NCBI RefSeq assembly: GCF_009857815.1
Contig: NZ_WVVW01000001.1
Span: 1,364,001-1,428,000 of the forward strand
Direction: 5' to 3'
Length of the DNA stretch: 64,000 bases
DNA from: Pseudomaricurvus sp. HS19
GTDB taxonomy: Bacteria; Pseudomonadota; Gammaproteobacteria; Pseudomonadales; Cellvibrionaceae
Every line of letters begins with the position of its first letter. The stretch's first letter is position 1. The position numbers and the translations under genes were made by a program. Of this stretch, positions 27,066 to 34,837 are shown piece by piece. Under the pieces are notes generated by a model that did not search any database, was not told the origin of the DNA, and saw nothing but the letters and a program-made list of their open reading frames with translations.

Positions 27066-27923
27066 TTATTCCGACTCGTCCGCTTCCCGCAGGCGCGCCT
27101 GACGCGCCGCTTCTTCCGCCAGCACCGCCCGAATTTCCTGCAGCACGCTGTCGGTATCCGCCGCCTCTTCCGGATCGGTAAACTCACCACTGAGTTCACT
27201 GTCGGGATGCAGGTCACCACTTTCGAACAGATCCCAGATCTCATCGGCGTAACGACTGAATTTTAACTGTGGCGCAAATTGGGCGTAGTAGTTGGTCATG
27301 TTATCGACGTCGCGTTGCAGCATGCGTCTGGCGTTGTTGTTATCGGCCGCAAACACTGCCTGGGGCAGATCAATAATCACCGGCCCGTACTCATCCACCA
27401 GGACATTGAATTCAGACAGGTCGCCGTGCACCATGCCGGCACAGAGCATAAGCTTGATGTAGTGCATGACCAGTTCGTGATCTTCGATGGCCTGCTCTTC
27501 ACTCATCATCACATCGTTGAGACGCGGTGCCGGGTCGCCCTCTTCATCGCGGATCAGCTCCATCAACAGCACTCCGTCAAAACAGCCGTAGGGCTTGGGT
27601 ACGCGTACACCCGCCTGCGCCAGGCGGTAGAGGGCATCTACCTCGGCGTTTTGCCACAGCTCTTCCTGCTGCTGGCGGCCATACCTGGAACCCTTTTCCA
27701 TGGCCCGGGCACGACGACTGTTACGGGTCTTGCGTCCCTCCTGGTACTGGACGGCTTTTTTAAAACTGCGCTTGACCGCGTCCTTGTAGATTTTGGCGCA
27801 GCGGGTCTCTGCCCCGCAGCGCACCAAAAACACGTCGGCCTCCTTGCCACTCATCAAGCGTGAGAGCACTTCGTCGATAATGCCATCTTCAATCAGCGGC
27901 TGGAGCCGTTTGGGAGCTTTCAT
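27066..27923 (-). CDS. RIO1-type atypical serine protein kinase (PA4780-like)
   Basis: The 285-residue kinase has the RIO signatures: SGKEADVF (25-32) in place of the P-loop, ATP-binding Lys44, the QEGRKTRNSRRARAMEKGSRYGR-type insert (core ARAMEKGSRYGR), catalytic loop HGDLSEFN (Asp168, Asn173) and metal-binding Asp185 in IIDLPQ. It should autophosphorylate and phosphorylate Ser in target proteins. The same family is found in Pseudomonas (PA4780). I chose ATG 27923 (MKAPKRLQP) because the N-terminus matches the family, though the frame continues upstream. The C-terminus is acidic and probably flexible. Confidence 0.92.
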   Translation of the reverse strand: MKAPKRLQPLIEDGIIDEVLSRLMSGKEADVFLVRCGAETRCAKIYKDAVKRSFKKAVQYQEGRKTRNSRRARAMEKGSRYGRQQQEELWQNAEVDALYRLAQAGVRVPKPYGCFDGVLLMELIRDEEGDPAPRLNDVMMSEEQAIEDHELVMHYIKLMLCAGMVHGDLSEFNVLVDEYGPVIIDLPQAVFAADNNNARRMLQRDVDNMTNYYAQFAPQLKFSRYADEIWDLFESGDLHPDSELSGEFTDPEEAADTDSVLQEIRAVLAEEAARQARLREADESE

Positions 27924-28253
27924 ACAGGCCTTACAGAAAAATACCGGAACCGCGGGAAACCAAAAATCGGAGTGAAAAGCTGTCGACCCCGGACTGTGGG
28001 ACCAGCAGTGAGGGAGCCCCGGCACCGGCCTTCAAGAGTCGATAAGGATAAGGGATTGCAGTATCACCGGATAAGGATTGTATGCCCGGCCCGAACATTA
28101 ACAGCGACTGACAATACCGCTCCTGCCGCTTTCACTCCAGGTCGCCATCTTACAATACATCCCCATGCGCTTATACGTCTGTGACCAGCCGGCCCCTCGT
28201 AAAGGGAACGGGACTGACATAGGAAGTGCGATCAGGTTAGGCCGCCGCTTGCG
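27924..28253. other. Intergenic region upstream of the RIO kinase gene
   Basis: This 330-base gap lies between two leftward genes. It must contain the RIO kinase promoter and the end of the reductase transcript. No strong hairpin, repeat or coding frame is apparent. Confidence 0.35.
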
Positions 28254-29216
28254 TTACCCCCCGGGTGAGAAGGTCTTGATAAACAGGTCCCCATCCATGA
28301 CGCCGTTGAAAAAGCAGTGGTCCTTGAGCATATCCACCATATTCTCGGCGCCACAGAGGTAAACCAGAAAACGCCTCAGTTTGGGATGGCGCTGGGGAAT
28401 CAGCTCTACCAGGTCCCCTTCCAGAATACCGGGGTCCTGGCTGGTATTGCGATGCACCACCGGGAAGTAGTGCAAATCCCGGTGTTTGTCTGCCAGCGCT
28501 TTCAGCTCATCCACCATATAGAGCTGCTGCGGTTCACCGGCGGCGGCGTAGAGATAGATCTCGCCGTGATGACCATCGTTCAGTGCCTGCCGCAGGATGC
28601 CGGAAAGCGGCGCCAGTCCGGTGCCGGTGCCCACCAGTAGCACCGGCTGTCCGGGCATGGCGGGACTGTAAAAGGTATCCCCGGTGGCCGGGCTCAGCTG
28701 GCACTGTTCCCCAACCTGCAGCTCATTTTCCAGCCAGTGGCTGACCAGGCCGTCCGGGCGACGCCGCACATGAAACTCCAGGTACCCATCTTCGGTGGTG
28801 CTGGCGATGGAATAGGTTCGACCGCGGGTCTCGGTGCGCCAGATGATGATGTGCTGGCCGGCACGCCAGTCCATCTCGGCGCGAAAGCGCGCCAGCAATA
28901 CCCGCTGATTGAGTACCCGCTTTTCGATCAGGGTGGCCTGGCTGCGGGCTTCGAGGTTGCTGGCGAGGGTGAAATGCAGGTCAGTTTCCGGGTAGCACTG
29001 GCAGGTAAGAAAATAGTTGAGGCGGCGTTGGTTCAGCGTCAGTCCCTGCTGGGCCGCAAGTGGCAGGTCGCCTTCCAGCGCCTGGGCTATGCAACCCTGG
29101 CAGATGCCTGAGCTGCAACTGCAGGGCACCTTGAATCCCGACTTCTCCAGCCCCTCCAGCAGGTTTTCGCCGGCGTCCAGGTCAATCTCATGGTCTTCAT
29201 AGGTGATTGTGGGCAT
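28254..29216 (-). CDS. 2Fe-2S ferredoxin-NAD(P)H reductase-type flavoprotein
   Basis: The 320-residue protein joins an N-terminal plant-type 2Fe-2S domain (about 1-90; C-x4-C-x2-C in CSCSSGICQGC plus Cys in FLTCQC) to an FAD-binding domain (RTYSIAST, the Arg-x-Tyr-Ser FAD motif) and an NAD-binding domain (VLLVGTGTGLAPLSGIL). This order is that of phenol hydroxylase reductase or CDP-glucoseen reductase-like proteins. It carries electrons from NAD(P)H to an oxygenase or other acceptor, but no partner oxygenase gene is next to it. ATG 29216 gives MPTITYEDHE, the expected beginning. Confidence 0.9.
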   Translation of the reverse strand: MPTITYEDHEIDLDAGENLLEGLEKSGFKVPCSCSSGICQGCIAQALEGDLPLAAQQGLTLNQRRLNYFLTCQCYPETDLHFTLASNLEARSQATLIEKRVLNQRVLLARFRAEMDWRAGQHIIIWRTETRGRTYSIASTTEDGYLEFHVRRRPDGLVSHWLENELQVGEQCQLSPATGDTFYSPAMPGQPVLLVGTGTGLAPLSGILRQALNDGHHGEIYLYAAAGEPQQLYMVDELKALADKHRDLHYFPVVHRNTSQDPGILEGDLVELIPQRHPKLRRFLVYLCGAENMVDMLKDHCFFNGVMDGDLFIKTFSPGG

Positions 29217-29861
29217 ACATCTACCACTCACAAATAGTTGACTGAGCTCCCGCAAGTTTTGCGCCAGAAGATCAGCCTGTCCGGTCACCATTTAACGATT
29301 TGCCAACTGGAGCCGGGATACAAGCCCCCGATATTCCCCACAGGTATCGTTAATTCCCTGAATTCAATTTAGCGGAGGCTTCTGCTGCTCCCCGAGGTAT
29401 CCATAAAGGCGGTTTACCAGTCATCCGCCGCGACAATCGCCACCACCCTGTTCAGCGGAACCTAAAAACGTACCAGTGTGGTGCAGCGGTTGCTGTAACC
29501 CACCCGAGGCCCCGGCACCTGCCCCAACAGGGCCGCCCCCGGTCTGGTGCTGGCCGCCAGCGTGTTGCCCAACCCACCCGAAGCATTGTTCTGTTAGAAA
29601 CAGAAACCGCAAAAAAATCGACAATTGTCAGTCGGAAGCCGGGCGACCATACACGCTCCCCGCCCCGACAGTCGCCCTGACCGCCCCCATAACCAACTGT
29701 TTTTATTTAAAATTCCAACCGGGAAACAACGTCCTCACCTGAGCACCCCCAGGCATCTGGCACGGAATATGGATAGCCCTTGTTAACAGCCTCTGTGGAC
29801 ATCCCCACAGAGTTCACCAACCCCGATTTCACACCACAACCCCGGGACGTTGCAGCCAACC
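29217..29861. other. Long intergenic region, 645 bases
   Basis: This gap is divergent between the reductase gene and a small unknown gene. It contains a perfect 8-bp hairpin, CTCTGTGG (29791-29798) and CCACAGAG (29805-29812), about 50 bases before the ATG at 29862. A 67-codon Gly-rich minus-strand frame (29421-29624) looks like chance coding. No RNA gene is recognised, though the length leaves room for one. Confidence 0.4.
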
Positions 29862-30179
29862 ATGTCCGAGATCATTCAGTTTCCCGTTACCAATACCAAA
29901 CACAAATCCGACGTCGATTCGGTCATCGACAAGGCGCTCAGCTCCGTTCCAAAACCGGACCGGGAAAAGTTGCGTTTCGAACTGATAAAGACCATCGACA
30001 GCTACGATGCCTTTTTTACCGAGTGGAGCCTGGATGTGCCCCTGGACAGCAGCGAGATCCTGAAAAAGCAGATCTTTGACATTGCCCGGCAGGAACACGA
30101 GCGCAAGATGTTGATGCTGAAAGACATCATCCGCCTGAAGATCAAGGTGCTGGTGACGGAGTACCACCAGCGACGCTAG
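29862..30179 (+). CDS. Small conserved-looking protein of unknown function
   Basis: The 105-residue, soluble, highly charged protein is mostly helical by inspection: DVDSVIDKALSSVPKPDREK, then a long helical tail KKQIFDIARQEHERKMLMLK. No motif is recognised. ATG 29862 lies inside a slightly longer frame; it follows a GC-rich leader without a strong Shine-Dalgarno. It has no operon partner. It could be a regulator or adaptor but this is only a guess. Confidence 0.6.
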   Translation: MSEIIQFPVTNTKHKSDVDSVIDKALSSVPKPDREKLRFELIKTIDSYDAFFTEWSLDVPLDSSEILKKQIFDIARQEHERKMLMLKDIIRLKIKVLVTEYHQRR

Positions 30180-30265
30180 CTGACGGTCTCCAGAAACCCC
30201 TTCACAAACAGGCTCCCCACCCGGCCCTCACGCCACAGGGACCGGGCGCAATACCCGCCTACCGT

Positions 30266-30613
30266 CTAGCGGGCAATCCCCACCTGCCGCAGGCTCTCTT
30301 TCCAGCCCGCCGGATTGAACAGGCGCCCCCGATCCGCGAAGTAATCGGTGGCGTTGTCGAACATGTCTTCCAGTACCAGCGACACAAACTCACCGGCCCT
30401 GGAGGACTCCAGCAAATCCTCCGGTACGGCGCGCTCGAAGTAGAGGGTGTTTTCCTGCTCGGTGTAGCCGCCCATGCGCATACCGGTAAAGCCGGGGTTA
30501 TCCGCCTTGTAGGTGAGCATAAAGGTGATATCCAGCGAAGGGCCCGGCGGCAACTTGCCCTTGCGATCGTGCTGGGTCAGCACGGCGGCGGCATTGGTGA
30601 TAGCTTTGCTCAT
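30266..30613 (-). CDS. Small protein of unknown function
   Basis: The 115-residue soluble protein has regions such as GPSLDITFMLTYKADNPGF and GGYTEQENTLYFERAVPEDL, suggesting a mixed alpha/beta fold. No family is recognised. ATG 30613 has GGAGAG 6-7 bases upstream, so the longer frame to 30727 is rejected. It is convergent with the small gene ending at 30179. Confidence 0.65.
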   Translation of the reverse strand: MSKAITNAAAVLTQHDRKGKLPPGPSLDITFMLTYKADNPGFTGMRMGGYTEQENTLYFERAVPEDLLESSRAGEFVSLVLEDMFDNATDYFADRGRLFNPAGWKESLRQVGIAR

Positions 30614-31031
30614 TTTGCTCTCCATCACCTCTCGGGCTGGAGATTTAATGCTGATCGATAGGCCCACTGTCGGATTCTCCTTTATCTCTGCTGTATTGAT
30701 GCAACACATACAGAAGGTGGGCTGCAAGTTTCACTCCAGTCGCGGCTATCCATGGCCGCTTACGATTTGAGGGGAACGAAATCAAAGACTTAACGCGCAG
30801 ACATTACCGTCGGTGCATGGTTACAAACAGCGTGTCTGTTGTCGCATTTACCTCACGCGACAGACAAACACTCTGAGCACCCACGATTCAGACGACAAAA
30901 GGGGCGGAAGTACTCCGGAAGGCTGAACATCATTAAACGACTAACAACGACGCTGCCGCACCGAACGACTATCCGACAGCCAACAGTTGGGGCCACTCCC
31001 CTTCCGGCGAGCTGCCCCATCCAGGGTCCAA
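30614..31031. other. Intergenic region with an imperfect inverted repeat
   Basis: This 418-base stretch lies between two leftward genes. An imperfect hairpin is centred near 30852 (TTGTCGC 30839-30845 with GCGACAG 30857-30863, flanks partly complementary). It may belong to the end of the helix-hairpin-helix gene transcript, although it is about 170 bases past that stop. No coding frame is convincing. Confidence 0.35.
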
Positions 31032-31832
31032 TCAGTGCTTGCTGTGTTTAGCCAGCTTATCCAGCAGCTTTTGTCCCATCCCTTTAATCTCAAGCAGTTC
31101 TTCATGACTTTTATAGGGACGACCATCTTCGATAGTGCGGGCCAGCTTTTTGGAAACACCCTTGATGTTTTCAAGTACAGAGCGGGAGGCGCTATTGACC
31201 AGCAGCAGTACCTGATCCCACTCCCCCGCCGGCTTGCCGGGCTGCTTGCTCTTCTTCTGCTTTTCCCCGGCCTCAGACTGAGCGGCCTTTTCCAGGGAGG
31301 GCTTGACTGCGGTTGCCGGTACCAGCTCACGGGGGTCGGCGGCATCCGCGTCTGCAGAGCTTTCCTTAAACGCCACGGTGATTACATTGCTGCTCTCACG
31401 GCGTGAAACCTCCACCTCCGGTCGCTCGTCAATAGCGGCTGTGTAAGGTGTAGAAAAGTTCACCGCATCGCGGGTCACGTAGCCAGCACCATCCCACTCC
31501 CGCAGCATCAGGCAGAGGTGCCAGCTGCCAGTCAGCGGCGCAAAAAAATTGAGATCGTAGTGGCAGCCTCGCAGGCAGTGCTGGCCGGTGAGTTGGCCGA
31601 CCTGCGTCGCCGCTACCGCCAGACCATTGAAGTCGCCGCCCTGCCAGGGCTGGGAGAGCGCCCACAGCTCCAGCGACAAGGTGCCGCTGATATTGGCGAC
31701 GTCACGGTTGTTGGCAATCTCATCGATGGTGACGATGACACGATCGCCCTCAATGCGATAACCGCAGTTACCTCCCATAACCAGGGAGGATGACAGCTGC
31801 CGGACAGCAGCAGGAGACGAAATCAGGTGCAT
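31032..31832 (-). CDS. Helix-hairpin-helix domain protein
   Basis: The 266-residue protein has a beta-rich N-terminal domain (about 1-135) with no recognised family, a low-complexity charged linker rich in Glu, Lys and Ala (about 150-205), and a C-terminal ComEA-like helix-hairpin-helix pair: VNSASRSVLENIKGVSKKLA and YKSHEELLEIKGMGQKLLDKL (core EELLEIKGMGQKLLDKL). The HhH pair normally binds DNA without sequence preference, or packs against protein. No signal peptide is evident, so competence-type secretion is unlikely. It is divergent from the EEP-family gene. Confidence 0.75.
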   Translation of the reverse strand: MHLISSPAAVRQLSSSLVMGGNCGYRIEGDRVIVTIDEIANNRDVANISGTLSLELWALSQPWQGGDFNGLAVAATQVGQLTGQHCLRGCHYDLNFFAPLTGSWHLCLMLREWDGAGYVTRDAVNFSTPYTAAIDERPEVEVSRRESSNVITVAFKESSADADAADPRELVPATAVKPSLEKAAQSEAGEKQKKSKQPGKPAGEWDQVLLLVNSASRSVLENIKGVSKKLARTIEDGRPYKSHEELLEIKGMGQKLLDKLAKHSKH

Positions 31833-32002
31833 GGGCTTTATCCTTTTATGGCTGGCGGGTTAAACACCACCATTGTAAAAAGCGCCATATGACAAAACGG
31901 ATACACCCTGATGGCAGTGGCATGACAGGGAGTCGTTGCGGGCCCCCGGGGCTGCAGGTGAACAAATCCAGCTTTACCCGGTCCAATGCCCCCGACCCTT
32001 TC

Positions 32003-32010
32003 TGTATAAT
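32003..32010 (+). promoter_or_regulatory. Candidate -10 element upstream of the EEP-family gene
   Basis: TGTATAAT (32003-32010) contains a consensus TATAAT about 45 bases before the ATG at 32056. No good -35 hexamer is found at the usual spacing. Confidence 0.4.
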
Positions 32011-32055
32011 CGTCGACCACATTGGTCAACCCTGGAGCTTCTTTTGTCGCGCCTC

Positions 32056-32991
32056 ATGTCGCACGCCAGACCACTTTCCCTGATTCTTGCCGTTGCCCTG
32101 AGCCTGTCCGGGCTGGCGGCCTGGTCGGGAGCAGAGTCGCTGCAATCCAACGAGCAAGTCGTGGTGGCCGGCCAGGCCATGACACCCGCCAGCTGTGTAC
32201 AGCAGCTGCAATTAACCCGGCAACATGCTTACCCGGATCAGTATCGCCTGCCGCAGGAGCTCTCCCTGATCAGCTGGAACATCTACAAAGCCCAGCGCGA
32301 CAATCTGCAAAGCGACCTGCAACACCTGAATGCCGAGGCCGATATCCTGCTGCTGCAGGAGGCCCTGCTGGACAACAACCTGCTGGAGCTGAAGCCCTAC
32401 TGGCGCTTTGCCCCCGGCTATAAGGAAGGCGCCCAGCAGACCGGCGTTCTGACCCTGAGCCGCTGGCCTGCGGTTCTACACTGCCATTTCGAGCACACAG
32501 AGCCCTGGCTGCGCACCCCCAAGGCCACCAATATCGTCCAGTACCTGCTGCACGATGGCCGTCAATTGCTGGCCATCAACCTGCACGCCATCAATTTCTC
32601 ACTGGGTTTGGAGGATTACCGCCAGCAGCTGGACGATGCCCTGGCGGTGGTGAATGAGCATCAGGGACCGGTGATTTTTGCCGGCGACCTGAACAGCTGG
32701 AGCCTGCGGCGGGGCAAACTGCTGGATCAGCGGCTGCAGGCGCTGGGATTGCAGCCAGCAACCTTTGCCGACGACAACCGCACCCGTTTCCGCGGCCAGC
32801 CGCTGGATCACGTGTGGTTGCGGGGGATCGCTATCCAGCACACCGCAGTGCCGGTGGTATCCAGCTCCGATCACAATCCACTGCTGGTCAGCTTTAACCT
32901 CCGCACGCCGGAGGCGAGTGCCCCGGCTGAATCGTTGGCGGTTGTTGGCCCCGCTCTCCCCCGAGACGCACAACCGCTGCAGGTCCAGTAA
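32056..32991 (+). CDS. Secreted endonuclease/exonuclease/phosphatase family protein
   Basis: The 311-residue protein has a signal peptide (about 1-22) and the EEP fold: ISWNIYKAQR (metal-binding Asn), LLLQEALL (Glu), FAGDLNSW (Asp and Asn) and SSDHNPLLVSFNL (catalytic Asp-His). Secreted EEP proteins include DNases, phosphatases and sphingomyelinase-like enzymes; the substrate cannot be told here. A TTG at 32044 with GGAG at 32034-32037 is an alternative start four codons upstream. Confidence 0.85.
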   Translation: MSHARPLSLILAVALSLSGLAAWSGAESLQSNEQVVVAGQAMTPASCVQQLQLTRQHAYPDQYRLPQELSLISWNIYKAQRDNLQSDLQHLNAEADILLLQEALLDNNLLELKPYWRFAPGYKEGAQQTGVLTLSRWPAVLHCHFEHTEPWLRTPKATNIVQYLLHDGRQLLAINLHAINFSLGLEDYRQQLDDALAVVNEHQGPVIFAGDLNSWSLRRGKLLDQRLQALGLQPATFADDNRTRFRGQPLDHVWLRGIAIQHTAVPVVSSSDHNPLLVSFNLRTPEASAPAESLAVVGPALPRDAQPLQVQ

Positions 32992-33063
32992 AATGCTGAC
33001 ACCCACCTGCTCACAAGTCATGTCCTTCCCGGGCAGAAACCGGTCATACCCGCGCGAACCCGG

Positions 33064-33133
33064 GTCATTCCCGCGCAGGCTGGAATCCACTGCTGGTACT
33101 GCTGACCTGGACTCCCGCCTGCGCGGGAGTGAC
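33064..33133. repeat. Dispersed GTCATTCCCGCG-type palindromic repeat, copy 2
   Basis: Two 26-base arms (33064-33089 and 33108-33133) are inverted repeats matching at 23 of 26 positions; the left begins GTCATTCCCGCGCAGGC. A partial extra copy lies just upstream (GGTCATACCCGCGCG, from 33041). It belongs to the same family as 12356-12442. It lies immediately before the DUF5329-like gene, which lacks a normal start codon. Confidence 0.8.
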
Positions 33134-33184
33134 GCCCTTGGGGTATCGGCCAGGCCTCTCAAGTTATTTCAGACATATCTGTGG

Positions 33185-33544
33185 TTGCTATTGGCCATGC
33201 TCGTCAGCAGCCACGCAGCAACAGCCGCCGACCAGCAGACAGAAGCGGAGCGGGAGATTCAATACCTGATTACATTTGTCGCAGACAGCGGCGCCTCGTT
33301 TGTCCGCAACGGGACAGCTCACGACGCCAAAGAGGCAGCGGGTCACCTGGCGATGAAATACCGCAATGCCTCGCGCTACGCCAAAACCGCGGATGATTTT
33401 ATCGACAACCTGGCCAGCAAGAGCTCCATCACCCGCAGGCTCTATACCGTCACCACCGCCGATGGCCGGGAACTGACCGCCAGCGAATGGCTACATAGTG
33501 CACTGGATGAGTACCGCCAATCGGTCAGCGCTTCCAGCCCATGA
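33185..33544 (+). CDS. DUF5329-like secreted small protein, start codon uncertain
   Basis: The coding frame gives a hydrophobic leader (YLWLLLAMLVSSHAATAA) and a mature part of about 100 residues matching DUF5329: EIQYLITFVADSGASFVRNG and AAGHLAMKYRNASRYAKTADDFI (core HLAMKYRNASRYAKTADDFI). No ATG or GTG precedes the leader; candidates are TTG 33185 or ATG 33197, both making a short leader. A repeat element ends 51 bases upstream, so the native start may have been replaced. The frame itself is open and undamaged. It follows the EEP gene by about 190 bases. Function of the family is unknown. Confidence 0.65.
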   Translation: MLLAMLVSSHAATAADQQTEAEREIQYLITFVADSGASFVRNGTAHDAKEAAGHLAMKYRNASRYAKTADDFIDNLASKSSITRRLYTVTTADGRELTASEWLHSALDEYRQSVSASSP

Positions 33545-33595
33545 TTCCACAGCACGTAAACTCCAGTGGCTGCGCCGTGCAAATTCCCGCAACCG

Positions 33596-34018
33596 TTAGC
33601 CCGCAGCGTTCAGCGTCAGCGCAAATTGCCCAATCAGCTGATCCACCGGAATGGTGACGTAGGACTTGTGGTAGTAGTCGTTGTGCACCACATGCCCATC
33701 GACAGTGATAATGTCCAGGTCCATGGTTCGCGGCCCTGACTTGATCGGCCCTTTGACACGACCGAGTCGCTCTTCCACGGCTTTCAGGTAGGCCTTGAAA
33801 TCGTCATGGGCCAGTGGCGAGGCAATGTAGTAAGCACCGTTCACAAACCAGGGCTGATCCTTGAAGCCGTCCGGTTCGGTATCGATATAGTCCGCGATGC
33901 CCAGCAGTTGAGTCTCTGCCGCCAGAATGGTTTCGCACTCGGCCAGGTGTTTGCGCGGTTCGATATTAGAGCCCACCGACACCAGGTAGTGATGCAGTTT
34001 TGTGTGTTCCACTGCCAT
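33596..34018 (-). CDS. folK: 2-amino-4-hydroxy-6-hydroxymethyldihydropteridine pyrophosphokinase (HPPK)
   Basis: HPPK transfers pyrophosphate from ATP to 6-hydroxymethyl-7,8-dihydropterin in folate synthesis. The 140-residue protein shows YLVSVGSNIEPRKHL near the start, the pterin-binding FVNGAYYI, and the metal-binding GPRTMDLDII (Asp100 and Asp102). It is a little shorter than E. coli FolK (about 160). It overlaps the FolM-like gene by one base (TGATG), so the two are coupled. A second folK may exist elsewhere beside panB, as in many gammaproteobacteria. Confidence 0.85.
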   Translation of the reverse strand: MAVEHTKLHHYLVSVGSNIEPRKHLAECETILAAETQLLGIADYIDTEPDGFKDQPWFVNGAYYIASPLAHDDFKAYLKAVEERLGRVKGPIKSGPRTMDLDIITVDGHVVHNDYYHKSYVTIPVDQLIGQFALTLNAAG

Positions 34019-34788
34019 CAGCGCTCATCCCCACCCTGCTGTGCCGCGTAGGTCTCAGCGTTACGGCCAATATGGTTAATGCCTTCGCCGCCATCCACAA
34101 ACAGGCACTGCCCGGTGACAAAATCGTTATCGATCAGGTAGCCCAGCGCCTGGCACAGGTTATCGGTCTTGCCCTGATGTTTGAGGGGAATGCCGTCAAT
34201 ACGCCAGTCAATATAGTCGCTGGTGCGCACCACGCCCGGCATGACCACACCCGGCGCTATACCGTTCACACGGATGCGGGGCGCAAACTCCATGGCCGCC
34301 ATGGTGGTGAAATCAGCGAGAGACTTCTTCGACAACAGATAGGCGCTGTAGTGGTACTGCTGGTAGGCAATCTTGTTATCGAGAATATTGATCACCTGTC
34401 CCTTACCGACTTTTTCGGCAAAGCGGGCGGTGAGCAGGAACGGGGTAAAGCAGTTCACCTTGAATTGCTGCTGCAGCAGTTCGAGGGTGGTTTGGCCGGT
34501 GGGTGCCGCATCGTAGACCGAGGCGCTGTTGAGCAACAGTTGCAGATTCGGGAAGGCCTGCAGGGTGGCATCCAGCAGGGCCGCGGGATCATCGCTGGCG
34601 AGAAAGTCCCACTGCAGCAAGTCGCAGCGGCGGCCGCGGGCGACGATATCCGCCTGCACTTGCTGCGCCTGTTCCCGGGAGCTGTTGTAGTGCAGCGCCA
34701 CGTCGAAGCCCTTCTCCGCCAGGTAGAGCGCAAAGGCGGCCCCGAGGCGTGTGCCGCCGCCGGTAACCAATGCTGCGGGAGTGGTCAT
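34018..34788 (-). CDS. folM: Pteridine reductase-like SDR (FolM/PTR1 type)
   Basis: The 256-residue SDR has TGGGTRLG (9-16), the Thr-Gly-x3-Arg-x-Gly form typical of FolM and PTR1 (Arg favours NADPH), and an active-site region ILDNK...YSAYLLSKK in which Asp stands in place of the usual Ser, as in pteridine reductases. It likely reduces dihydropterins such as dihydromonapterin or dihydrofolate. ATG 34788 has AGGAAC upstream. It is 49 bases after the COG0523 GTPase gene and coupled to folK, which strengthens the pterin assignment. Confidence 0.82.
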   Translation of the reverse strand: MTTPAALVTGGGTRLGAAFALYLAEKGFDVALHYNSSREQAQQVQADIVARGRRCDLLQWDFLASDDPAALLDATLQAFPNLQLLLNSASVYDAAPTGQTTLELLQQQFKVNCFTPFLLTARFAEKVGKGQVINILDNKIAYQQYHYSAYLLSKKSLADFTTMAAMEFAPRIRVNGIAPGVVMPGVVRTSDYIDWRIDGIPLKHQGKTDNLCQALGYLIDNDFVTGQCLFVDGGEGINHIGRNAETYAAQQGGDER

Positions 34789-34837
34789 AAGCGTTCCTGT
34801 AACCTGTAATCTGGTGCGTATTATAACGACTGAGCTC

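Noticed and set aside
29421-29624. 67-codon Gly/His-rich minus-strand frame
   Set aside because: Composition looks like chance coding in a GC-rich gap and no start signal is visible.
29791-29812. Possible DnaA-box or origin element at the TGTGGA hairpin
   Set aside because: The sequence does not match the DnaA box TTATCCACA, there is no cluster of boxes, and no dnaA or gidA gene is nearby.
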